Below are positions 21,818 through 32,825 of a DNA stretch of 64,000 nt, piece after piece (positions within the stretch are counted from its first letter, which is position 1; every line of letters starts with the position of its first letter). The stretch covers positions 221,511 to 285,510 of the forward strand of contig NW_023998485.1 of the NCBI RefSeq assembly GCF_014805625.2. Direction: 5' to 3'. The stretch comes from Glossina fuscipes (lineage: Eukaryota > Arthropoda > Insecta > Diptera > Glossinidae). The notes beneath the pieces are model-generated. The model saw nothing but the letters and a program-made list of their open reading frames with translations. It was not told where the DNA came from and ran no database searches. Both the position numbers and the translations under genes were made by a program.

Positions 21818-24800
21818 TTAATCCCAATTTATTTCCAATTCATTTCTCATTTATTCTAACACGCATTAGCATTTCTTCCATCCAATAGCAAAGAAATAAG
21901 AAATAAATTGGAAGTAAGTTAGAATTAAAATTTGATTGTTAATTGTGACCAAAAACGGGCTCGATCGGTTATTAAAAATTGTCCTTTCTAGTTTCTCACC
22001 TATAGCGGGCGTCTACGTAGCCATATCACAGCAGTTTTTTAACATTCAATTTTTAATGGATGAAGTAATGTTCATCAATCATCATGCGACTGTGGAAAGT
22101 CAACAAAAATAGGGGATCAAAGTGATCTCTTTTAGTAGGAATAGTCAAAACTTCGAGAGGTGTTCTGTTAAAAAAACCCGAACTCACATCTTTTATTCAA
22201 ATATTCGTCAATCACACAGAAACGAATATTTTTAAAAAATCCTACCTTTTTCTCGAGCTATTGGTACTAATGCAATGAAACGTATTTTTTTTAGATCCAA
22301 ATGTTCGTCAGTTGCACTCTACCCCGCAGACGCCCACAAATTTTTTATTTTATAGTATTTAAATATATGGCTACTAACTTCTTTGTATATTATTCTTCTA
22401 TTACTTTTTGCTTTATTCAAAAAAAAAAAAAGTCAAAATACAACACTTTCTTTCAGGTTATTACAGTGACACCCCCTCCCACACTGGCAATTTTCTTTTT
22501 AAAAAACTTTTTTTTGCAATTTTAGCGCATTTACAAAATTCCATACCTTTCAAGGCGAAAGTAACGAAAATCGGATGCAGGGGATCAAATGATTCGGTCT
22601 AAGAAATGAAAAATATTTCAATTGTTGTTCTTGTTTTTTACCTTTTGGCAGTCTATGTCATGACATAATTTAAAACCACCAAAACGTGTCATAGAAAGGA
22701 AAAAATAATAATAAAAAGTTAAACGCTTGAACGAAAATTAACATTACAACAGAAAACAGTATGGTAAACTGTAAAAAGAAAAGTAGAAAGCTGTTCGCGT
22801 CTTACTTGATCGACGACGTTCGTGAATAGCAAAATTGATTCTATCTACCATTGTGGACATCAAACATTATTTTTGCTAAATTTAATCTACTTGCAATGAC
22901 GAGGAACCGGGACCCATTTGAGCCATGTTTCATATAGCTTAGATGTAGATAAGTTTGACATCGATATTATAGCCTTAAAATAGAATGATAATCAGGTTAT
23001 ACGTATTTTGCAACCATGTAATTATCTGGGTTAATTTCACCCCGGCTGAGGAGGAGAAGTAATGATTACAAATTCGTGTAACAAAATATTCTGTCTAGCA
23101 AGATAAATAACTTGTGCGCAAACCTTCACGCAAATTGCAAGTTTTCATCTTAATTTTTCCATCTCTAGATATGTTAAAAAAAGACGACCCTAAGGGAAAA
23201 GAAAGTATCCCAAATGTATATGTAACAAATCCAAAGATAAATCTATTTCACTGTTCCGTGTACAGTTCAGACTATCTTCGAACAACATACGCACACGCCA
23301 ATGACGTAGCAAGAGACCATTTTCTCGTCTACCAAAAAAAAAAAGAAAAACTCTGGTAAAACTTGAGCATTTTTTCAAGTTCAACTTGTGCTTGTTCAGA
23401 AAATTTTAAATAAAATAAGAAAAGAACTGAAACATTTGACATATGACACTTTGGGAAGTCGACTTTTTTTTTCTCTTTCTATTCTCAATTTCCTACATTA
23501 AGCTGTCTCTGTGTCATCAATTTGACATTGACAGTTGAAAAAAAAAAAATGAAAAATGTTCTTGTATATTTTTTAGGGGGGAAAATTTTATAGACAACTT
23601 TGTACTCTTTTATTGGCATCATAGATTTTAAAAATTACGTTTGTTTAAATAAGATTTTCTAGAGAAAAAAAAAATTGAATTGTTTCCAACGTCGCTATCT
23701 TAGGCAATTTCAAATACACTACTCTGGTAAGAAAATAGTAAAAATAGTGTTTTTTCTCGATTATTGTGATACCTTTCCTCGCGCAGGCCCAACTCTCTCA
23801 ACAAGGCATATTATTTCAACATTTTACCTCGCTTGCTGAAGATGTTCGCCTGAATATGGTAACTCGACATTATCATTCACTATGCCGGAAGATAGAGAAA
23901 ACGGAACAATCCTATAACTAGAACCAATAGAGGAAGATTTCTCCTCATGCATGTTTATATGCGCTTAGATTGCGAAAGTTAATATACCATATCAAGGGAT
24001 ACGAGCATTGCCATATGAAGTTCGTTCAATGTTGTCTTTCTTTTTAATTCTTTTGTCGTTTGAATTATTCGACATTTGTTGACAAAGAAGTGCTCATGAT
24101 TGATGACGTTTAAATTTTGTGGCGCGTATATACATTCGTATAGGACACATTTTTGTAGACAATTATGACATACCAGCCAATAATTTCCGGGACTGATCGC
24201 AAATGTCATTTGTAACAAAATTCATAAACAAAACCAACCACCAAAGCAGGCTTGCCAACATTTCACATCATTCCAATCATTTGATCTTAGTAACGTTGTT
24301 TTTCTTATTCTTAACACAATGGAAGAAGCCTAATTTTTCGTACCGATTAGACGTTGTTTTTGATGGGGTAGAATACAATTCAAACTGAGAATAAGCTTGA
24401 GAAGTGTCAACTCTTCTCCATTGAAAACAGCAACATATCAGTGGTTTGTTGATTTTAATAGATTCGTACGGACGCTGAGATATTGAATGCAACGCACACG
24501 CGTAAGGTGGTTACGCCAGAAAACATCGAACTAATCGTTTTTATTTCTCTTTTCGTCGATATTCAAAAACCAAATATACAGAAGATGACTAACATAACTA
24601 AAAATATCAAAATATATATTATATATTCAATATTTTGGATGAAAACTTGGGCATAACATAGTTGTTTTCTAAATAGATACTCACACTGGAACAAGTGCAC
24701 ACAGTGTGGCACCCCGAAGACCACAGCGGAAAAATTACTTGAATGTATTCTATAAAAAAGTACCTGAAGAGCTATTGGGTTGACTGTAACATTGCGTAAA

Positions 24801-25267
24801 GTTGGTATTAGAGAAAAAAAAAAATTGCAGAGACTTAGGTGCAACATTTACAAAAAGAAACAACTAATGAGGCACAAGAGAGTTTTGCTTGCTTTCAAGT
24901 AAAATGCAGATTGAAACGCTGTACTATTTACGAAAAACAAAATTATTTTTTTTTTTACGGGTATATTTATTTACAGACACTAAAACTTTGCAATGTTTGT
25001 ACTTACTGTTATCTACCTGAGGAATTTATTTTAATTTTTTAATGATTTAACAATACATACTTATTTAGATGCATTTTCTAAACGGTAGGTCTAAATTATG
25101 GTATCTTTTTAGCTTATTTGTGTTTTCACTATCGTCTAGTAAACCTCTTGCGAGCAAGCTTGAACGTTGGCTAAGTCGATCAATCCATCAAGAGCTGAAG
25201 TTGACGGTTTCTTCTTTTGCTGCGAGAATACCTAATCTCATATAAATATGTTTGTTCATCATAAATT
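21818..25267. other. No supported gene
   Basis: 3.4 kb of AT-rich DNA with A/T homopolymers (22418, 23338, 23540, 24940). No splice-consistent coding exon or transposon domain was seen. Confidence 0.5.
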
Positions 25268-25351
25268 ATGAAATTCCTTTTATTACTCTTAGCGTTTTAC
25301 ACTGATAGCGCTAAGAATTTCAATGTTGGAGTTGCTGTCAGTACCCCATAG
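25268..25351 (+). CDS. Possible secreted micro-ORF or broken signal peptide
   Basis: ATG 25268 opens 27 codons starting MKFLLLLLAFYTDSA, an excellent signal peptide, followed by KNFNVGVAVSTP and a TAG at 25349-25351. The next frame over is open from about 25323 to 25553 and continues with cysteines (PHSCIPYIQMGF), so a one-base indel near the CCCC at 25344-25347 may have broken a longer secreted protein. A TATAAATA at 25241-25248 sits too close to the ATG to serve it by the usual 30-nt spacing. Confidence 0.25.
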   Translation: MKFLLLLLAFYTDSAKNFNVGVAVSTP

Positions 25352-26614
25352 CTGTATACCTTATATCCAAATGGGCTTCAAAATTGCTTCCTATAACAGA
25401 AATCTATTTTCCACATTCAGGTTCAATTCTTGTCCATTCAGACAGTGTAGACGTTTTGTTTTTTTGCTGCCCTTATTGCTTCGGCACATGTCTTGTCGTG
25501 ACCCGGAGACTTTTTCCTATATATATGTACATTTAATGGGTAAATCGATTTAGAACTTTCAAGAAGCAACTTCTTTGCTGTCTTCGGGATTGTTTAAAGA
25601 AAAGGGTTGAAAGGCAGACTTTAAAAGTTTAAAAAATGCGAAGGCCTTGTTAGAATCTGATTTACACCAAGTGCGATTTGAGTCTGCTATCGTTCTCATT
25701 GCTGGTCTTTTTATATATATTTTGTAGAACTCCAAGACTTATGATCGTCATTCTTTGTAGAAGATAAATTTTATTAGAAAAGATGATACCCGCCCGTTTT
25801 TAAAATCAACTAAACGCTGCTTTAGTTCATTTGTAGCTCGAGCTTTAAATTAGTTTTATTAGTTGCATTTCTGTTATGTCTCCAGACTTTTCTTAATCTC
25901 TTTTCTTTTTTAATAAGATTTCTAGTTTTTCAGCGGACACTAGAACTTTATTTCAATTTTCTTGTTGTGATTCAAATTCGCTGACATTCTCTCTCGCTAA
26001 ATTTATTTGCTTATATTAGCTTTGAATTTAGCATTGTGACCATATTCAGGAGATTAGCTAACATAGCTACCATTCTATTCATTGCATCACTATTTTTGAG
26101 AGCTTAAGTATACTTGTTTATTAGGGAATTGGTTAGCACCAAGAAAAGCGTTCTTATCGTAACTAATTTGTGGAAAACTAGAATGTCGAGGATTATTAAT
26201 TTCGCGATAGGGAGCTCTTTATATTTTCAACTGTTTATCTTTAACAGTTCGAGGTAATTAAATGGAACTTATATGGGTTTACAAAGAATAGAAAGCTGAA
26301 TATATATATATCACCTGCTGTCAAAATTTTTTGCATGGCATAAAATTATATAGACAATTAAAGCGTACAGCCACCTTAGAGCTCCCTTGCGGTTAAGATG
26401 AAAATAACTAATAATGTATTCTTGACAGATCTCAAAACGAAAAGCACGCCTAGATACATTCATAACCATACGCTTTTTTTTTGTGGTATCTATATATGTG
26501 AAATGGTGGGTATAAAAAAATTCAACAACGTTTTCGGTTTTTTATTTTATTTATTAATTTTTTGTTTTTTTTTTGTTTTCAAAAATTTACATTTTGCCTT
26601 TTTTTATTTTGCAG
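25352..26614. other. No supported gene; expected site of a missing first exon
   Basis: No convincing first exon for the downstream exons was found here. The ATG at 26503 lies in 'ggtgggtataaa', which is the inverted end motif of repeat Z, so I do not trust it as a start. Confidence 0.4.
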
Positions 26615-26903
26615 TTTAATCTTTATTATTCAGGAACACGTGTCATTCACGAAAATCCATTATCCTTTCGTATTATGGAAGATGACAAATTTCTTTCATT
26701 TTTCAAAAAACATTACTCGTATATACATGTGGTTCTTCTGTTTGCAGATTACATACATTGCTGTCATTTTGTAAAATTACCCTACGCAATCTCATTATAT
26801 CTGCAGGGTGGACCTAAATCCACCCAACGCCGACAAAGGCGTGAAAGAAAATTTAGAAACGAAAATTTTGAATTATCTACAAAATATGCGACCATTGATG
26901 TAA
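26615..26903 (+). CDS. Last two exons of a small gene, unknown protein (partial)
   Basis: Exon A 26615-26718 follows a long T tract ending ttttgcag. It reads FNLYYSGTRVIHENPLSFRI then MEDDKFLSFFKKHYS and ends after two bases of a codon at donor GTATAT (26719). Exon B 26807-26903 follows ctgcag and restores the frame (Ser, then VDLNPPNADKGVKENLETKI, then LNYLQNMRPLM and TAA at 26901). The 88-nt intron, matching phase 2 and change of reading frame across it support real splicing. The unspliced frames either stop or become poor. No domain is recognised. The first exon, presumably with a signal peptide, was not found; a homopolymer slip in the T tract is possible. An AATAAA lies at 27135-27140. 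Confidence 0.55.
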
Positions 26904-27823
26904 AGCTCGTAAGTGGTGCATATTAAACTTTTTTCCTTACTCATCAATGAAAACCTAACTATTGCTATATATTCAACGGTCGCTCCGAAGACTTTCTTAA
27001 TTGTTACTTATTTCATGTTTTTTTCGACTGTTTATATGTATAACATGTATAACGCTGTTTTATATACCAAGTACCAAATATCAATTCGTTTTTAATTATT
27101 GTGTTACTTCATTTCATTATTAATCAAATGCTATAATAAAATTTCTCTATTGATTTTCACAATTCACAAACACAAATCCGTCACACTTTCTTTCTCACCT
27201 TAGATTTCTTTCCGCTTTTAAGAATTTTTTACGGTGAAATTTCTAGTTATAGTTAATAAATTATTTCACAATTTTTGGCCTTAAGTACAAAATTCGGAAG
27301 AGTTATAGACGCTTACTCTAAGGTTATATTTATTATATCCCAGATCGCTTGTGGCACAAAGGTATATTGACCCCTAGAAGGAATTGAGATAAATCTTCCT
27401 TTTATTGTACCGATCGATTCAGGATTACTTTGTGAATCTTTCGGAATCCTTTAGAATCGCTTTCTGTATCGTTTTACGATTTCCTGTCCGTCTGTTTGTC
27501 TTGTTTCCTTCTGTACAATCTGCAGACCGCATTTTTTTAAATATGTTGATGAAATTTGGAACACTGTCGTGTTTCGCCCCAAAAACGAATTCTGTTGAAA
27601 ACGGATCGGATCAGCCCACTTTTTCGATTAGTTCTTATATAATGTGGGGCGATGTAGGGTATCTAAATGTGGGCCATGAAATACCATAGTGTTTTTACTT
27701 GTTTTGTAATATTTTCAGTTGCATAGAAATTTTTTTGAAATTTTTTTTGTTTTGGCATTTATTAGAGCTTAACTAATGCGCTTGTTTCAAAACAATAATA
27801 AAGTAGTTTGTGTTGGGCTTTTG
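26904..27823. other. 3' flank and repeat-like DNA
   Basis: Contains AATAAA at 27135-27140, a candidate poly(A) signal for the preceding gene. A 'tgtccgtctgtttgtc' run at about 27487 looks like a scrap of repeat Z; the open frame across it (27405-27689) is therefore not called as coding. Confidence 0.4.
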
Positions 27824-27950
27824 TTTATACTCGCCACCGAAAAATTCTAGCATGCTTCTTCTGTGAAAATGTTTGCAATGTGTAAAACTTTATGAATTAT
27901 ATATATTCTCAATTTTGAATCGGTTTAAACATGTCTGACTATCCGGTAGT
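27824..27950 (+). repeat. Dispersed repeat Z, copy 2 (diverged)
   Basis: Begins 'tttatactcgccaccgaaaa', then 'gtttgcaatgtg' and 'aaacatgtctgactatccgg' in the same order as copy 1 at 1348. Confidence 0.5.
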
Positions 27951-30234
27951 GTTGGTAGTATCTAGACACGAACATAACAATACTCCGAGTTTTTTAAAGG
28001 TTACGAAAGACCTTTAAAGTTTTTCACATCCAGCTTGATACTGACAATTTACCAAATCGGCGAATCGACACATCCACAGAGTAACACAAACCGAGAGCGT
28101 CCCTGCTTTCAAAAAGAAAAATTGCCTTTTTGGATCATTATTCAAAAATTACGCCAGACCAAAAAAGCTTTACATATATTCTGTGCATGATCCTAGAATA
28201 ACTATAGTGAAAATAAGAATGGAAAAATTTTCCAGAATCCCTTAATAGTATAAAGAAAAGATTTCTTGATTTTTTCAAGATAAAGGCACTAGATATACGA
28301 GATTCGGCTACAACCGAGTACAGTTTTATTACCTTCTTTTTTTTAAATTACTTTCGGCGTTTTTTTTTTGCTTATTTTTACATTTATTTGTAAACTTAAT
28401 GATATATTTAACTGCGCATTAAGGGACAATTGCCTAATTGTCGTGTTTTTTACCCATCTTTGGGGGCACATTAATCTACCGAATTCTACTCATTGATCAG
28501 CGTGAACATTAGACGCGATTTAGATATGCTTGCTCGCTCGTCTTTTCATTCGTTTGTTGACATCACGATTAAGTTAGTCGGCGCAGAAGAATGAACTTGA
28601 ATTCAGAAATTTTTTTTAATCATCCTCGTCAACTTAAATGCAAGAATCGGTCAATAGGTCGGCAAAATATATTTCTAACCGGAATACAGTTTTCCGACTT
28701 TAAGACTTTCTTTCTTTCTAGTATCAATTTTAAAAAACGGTTTGTAACCAAATACTACACCGAAGTTAAAACATTGAAAATTTCAACCAAAGTCGAGGAA
28801 TAGCTATCTTAATTTTTCCTCTTTTTTTTGTACGCTGTAGATATACAACAAGGTAAATAAATTAAAACATTCCGCTTGCGTGGATTTCATTAAAATTTCA
28901 TTAAAAGTGAGTGGGTGATTCTTACCAGTAAAATCGTACAATATTACATTTTACATAACAAAGTCTGCGTTTTTAGACTTCACTTGATTTCAAATAGTAA
29001 CCAAACAACGACATCAAATGAAATGTTTACGATGTATTTGATGTCGACAAGAACAACTCCTATTACTTTGATTCTCCACAAAGTAAGCAGAATGTCAAGA
29101 TTTGAAACGATCCATTCCAATACATTGAGCTTAAGCCAATCACGGCCAAGAAAACATGTACCTTCTATTTTTATACAGTTGCAAAATAACATACATAACA
29201 TAACATATTCTTTAAAAAATAAAGTAAGTGCTGTTTGTCTTCTACTTAACCTCTTCTTTAACCAAATTACAGGTTGCTTGCATCTCAAATGCTTAAAGTC
29301 GGATTCACAACCGGAGAAACATATCAGAAGTAGTTAAATTCAAGAATACAAGGAATTATCGCGGAAGGAAAACGTTTCATTTATTTTATAACTTAAGGCG
29401 AGTAAGAAGTTTAAAAATTCATGTACTGAATTTATGTTTGTAATAGTGCTAAAAATAGCATATTCTCTTCCCGATTAATTCAAATATATATACATATAAA
29501 AAAGATCAAATATCACTTAGCCGTTAAGCAACTAATCGCTAGTAATAGAATCTTGGAAACATTATTGACTTGACTGCACCACTTAAAAGCAATACTAATG
29601 TTTAAGATCGAAATTAAACTAGCCCAGCAAAATAACGATTGATCTAAGAAACAATGTAAACCATATTTCATATCTTGTTTATCATGGAATGTGAAGAGTA
29701 TAATTAAATTTTAATAAGAATCAAATATTCATTGTCCTATAATGGCACTGTATGAAATAAGATTGTGCCTTACAGACCCATTATCGTGTGAGGATTTTCG
29801 ACAGTAGGTGTCATCTTAAATTATTCATTTTAGCAGTCTAACTGGGGAGTGGAACTATGGGATCTTCAATGGGTGAACGTAGATGCGGCGAAACCCTCAC
29901 CTTTTCGTGGTGCTCCTTATAAGCATTCACTATTGCTTTTATGGCTTTCGCATTTGAGAATCGCACAGTAAATGGCAAAGAAGGGTTTAAGGCTTGCTAT
30001 TGATAATCTAGCGACGGGCTTTTCTCTTGGAAGCCTAAGAGGTGCATCGGAAGAGACTAACTTTTCTAAAGCAAGGAAGCATTTTCGTTCTCCCTTTTGG
30101 TTCCCTTTTTAAACCGCATGATGGCCAGCGATATTTAAGAGGGCTGGGGCACAGTTGGTTGTGTCCTGCGTGATGACAACCTTGGACGCATTACTTCCTC
30201 GAGAAAGGATAGTGCTTGGAATGCCTACTGGCAC
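27951..30234. other. No supported gene; possible 49-nt intron at 29224-29272
   Basis: An open frame at 28915-29337 contains GTAAGT at 29224 and a pyrimidine-rich acceptor ending at 29272. These would make a very short intron, but the joined frame stops eight codons later. An open frame at 28591-28803 has no other support. I do not call genes here. Confidence 0.35.
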
Positions 30235-30590
30235 TTGTGGAGAGTCCGAAACCAAGAATGGCTGCGGCTACGTAGAGTAAGACATTTCCCAATGCTGAAT
30301 AGCATGGTGAACGTTCTGTATGAACGACAAGCCATGACATTTGGTGGGTGTCCACAGGGGTCAGGTTGCCCAAAAGTAGTATTATTGCTAGCAGATAGGT
30401 ACACCCAACTGATTGTCGGGAGAAAGCTTCTTACCTTGTGTACGGCCCTTGGAGGAGCATTGTGGTGGGTGTGGTTACTCCGAAGTGTAGTGGAGAACTA
30501 TCTAAGTAGTGTTTAGATAGGCCTCGACGCAAACCGGTGAGCAAGAAAACGACCCATATTCATTTTTTAATTCGGTAAGGCACATTTTTC
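30235..30590 (+). mobile_element. Degraded R1/LOA-like LINE reverse transcriptase fragment
   Basis: The plus strand reads GGCPQGSGCPKVVLLLADR at 30342-30398, matching the RT 'GCPQGG.LSP...L..D' block of R1/LOA-group LINEs. A truncated catalytic block (YTQLIV, no YADD) and GRKLLTLCTALGGALWWVWL follow. After stop codons comes GLDANR, stop, ARKRPIFIF at about 30520-30570, the position where such enzymes have 'GL..NP.KT..VLF'. About 15-20 residues appear deleted before the catalytic block. The region is GC-richer than its surroundings. The ends of the element were not found. Confidence 0.6.
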
Positions 30591-31942
30591 CAAAAGTAGG
30601 AATGGAATACAACGTAATCTCCAAAAATGGAACGTCGCTTACAGCAAGTCAAGAAGTTGTTCGGCTCTTTTCTTAGATTTGCAGAACCTCAGATGTGGCA
30701 TAGTTACTCCTTACGATCATCACGATGATAGTTGTATGTTGACAGTTCAAATTCAATGCAAAATTGGAGATAAGTCCTCTCTTTAAAAGATCGTTTAATA
30801 TTTGTCCAAAGTAGCAAATTAAATATTTTCACTTTTCAAAGCAAAAACCTTCAAAAAAAGAAGGCGTTACATGAGTTTCAAAAAAAAAAAAAAGAACTGA
30901 TCTGAGGAAATTCAAGTGTTCTCACTAAGGGCCCGCTATTACAGAGAACAAAATATAATGTTAACCATACTAGAACCCATTATAGGTAGAAAATTATGGA
31001 ATGGTAAAACGAGCGATATGGGATTTAAATCAAAATGTTTTACTGTATGAGAAGATTTTAACTTTCATTTATTTTTCCTTTTTATTTAATACTCTACGAA
31101 AACTTCCATATTGCGTTTGTTTTTTGTTACTGAGGCTGTATAACAATGTGATATAGAGTTGTATGTAACGCTTAACTCTCCCTACCCCTAAAAAAACCAA
31201 AAGTGATAACTGCTGACGCCATTGAGTAAATATGAACACAACCTTAAATCTTGACGATTACCAAGCAAAGTGTAGTAAATGTTCTTTCCCTTCAATTATT
31301 ATCTGTCTGCACATAGTGGTTGATGCATCCTCAAAGAGCTTTAAATTGGTGAGCGAGTATTTTTTCTGGTTACAACAGAAAGAAAAAATAGCAGTTGATT
31401 GCATCTAAGATAAGAAAAATTTCAAGTTCAGCGAAAAATGAAAATAAAGTAGAAGTATGAGGGTGTTTGAAATTAAACGTTATTATATGCTGTTGTAGCA
31501 TGAACTCCGCTATAAATCAAAAGAAATAACCTTCATTTGGCTTAACTAGATTAAAAGATATAAAAAAGGCAATTAAGTTTTGGGGCGAACCCTTTAAAAT
31601 GATATGGACCATTGGATCAATTCTACTTAAAATTTGAAATATGAATGATAATCAGTGGAAATTGCTTTGAATTGTCGAAAAATTTTCAACACGAAATGGT
31701 ACAGAATGGAAGGCTAGTGGGACCTTGGCGAGTACTCTGTTTTACCATGAAGTATTAGATGTTTGCGAGGATTTTGATCAGCGACTTCTACGGGTAAAAA
31801 TGATAACGAAATGAGTAATACCGGGCTATATAACGATTGAATACGATGGTTTTGACCGTCTTTTAAATAAATTAACGGTTTTTCATCTAATATTATTGAT
31901 TTATTCAGCGTACGTCGACGCTAATCATTGAGCGCTCAAAAC
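30591..31942. other. No supported gene
   Basis: AT-rich DNA between two transposon fossils. The first 150 bases may be more LINE sequence, but I cannot show it. Confidence 0.4.
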
Positions 31943-32299
31943 TCTTCTTCTTCCAAATTCATTACTTTTGTTTTCTATTTGAAGGAATCCGCTGCTGAAG
32001 CCCACAAAACACGTTCAAATGCTTATGGTGATGCCATCATATTCCAATTGCTGGTTTTGGTTTTCAAAGGTTTAAAAATGGTGGCACGAATTGACTGAAA
32101 ATGTCAGTTTTTGGGTACTTGTTGCAAGAATTGTCTAGAATACACTGTTGCAGCTCGAATGGGAAGTTTTGCCAGACATGACACTTTCTCATTACCACTT
32201 ATTCAAATCGGCACAGCATGGCTTGGATGGCGCACGGGTCTGCAAAGTTGAAGAAATAAGAAAATGGATTGGTGGGTGGATCGTTGCCAAACAAATATA
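31943..32299 (+). mobile_element. mariner transposon remnant with large internal deletion
   Basis: The plus strand encodes the start of a mariner transposase helix-turn-helix region (KFITFVFYLKESAAEAHK, then NAYGD, 31955-32030). After only about 60 nt of unclear sequence, and in another frame, comes its C-terminus (WEVLPDMTLSHYHLFKSAQ, then HGLDGARVCKVEEIRKWIG, 32160-32280). In intact relatives these blocks are some 220 residues apart, so the catalytic middle is gone. The usual ...PSDYHLF carrying the last catalytic Asp reads LSHYHLF here (Asp to His). Terminal inverted repeats were not identified. Confidence 0.88.
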
Positions 32300-32436
32300 A
32301 GTTCTTTCGACATAATAACGTTATGTTACGGATAATATTTTGATTAATATGTTGTCAATTCTTCCATTAAAAAAAAATGAAACTTTTTGCAAACACCTAA
32401 TAGTAACAAATAGGGATTTTCAAAAACAAGGACTGA

Positions 32437-32825
32437 GCACTTTTATATAGATTCACGTGATGTGAATGAATACAGGCGATATTTTCTGGTTTGGTCGCAC
32501 TAGAAACTCAAATTTGGGCGTTTTCCATACCCATTTTTCGATAATATACCAAATGTCAAAACATCGTTAGAAATAGCTCCCATAAGCCGAGATCATATAA
32601 GCCGAATTTGAATATGTTTAACTTGTTTGAAAGGTATTGTTATATAGACTCATGAGGTGTCTATAAATATATTTTACGTTTTTTAACATGGACGAAGGAG
32701 ACTTTCAAATCCAACTATATCGTAACTCAGAATATTTAATGAACTCTGTTAGGGCGTTTACGGAATTTTGCTGAGAGATATGGTAAGTGTCTTTACTAAT
32801 TAACGAACTTATCCTCACACCCTTA
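32437..32825 (+). repeat. Dispersed repeat X, copy 1
   Basis: Contains in order 'gcacttttatatag', 'tcaaatttgggcg', 'tttccata', 'aatttgaatatgttta', 'atagactcatgaggtgtc', 'ggagactttcaaatcca', 'atatggtaagtgtctt' and 'atcctcacaccctt'. The same order is found at 39057-39510, inverted at 52680-52920 and, in part, inverted at 59910-60075. Non-coding; class unknown. Confidence 0.75.

Noticed and set aside
26398..26619. 73-codon ORF rich in Phe, with a signal-like region from 26503
   Set aside because: The hydrophobic part is encoded by the T tract that serves as acceptor for exon A, and the ATG is in a repeat end motif.
27405..27689. 94-codon plus-strand ORF
   Set aside because: Crosses gtccgtctgtttgtc repeat sequence; composition reflects the repeat.
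28915..29337. Longest plus-strand open frame (140 codons) with an internal GTAAGT...ACAG
   Set aside because: Starts at GTG, has no leader or domain, and the 49-nt intron join soon stops; about what chance allows in a window this size.
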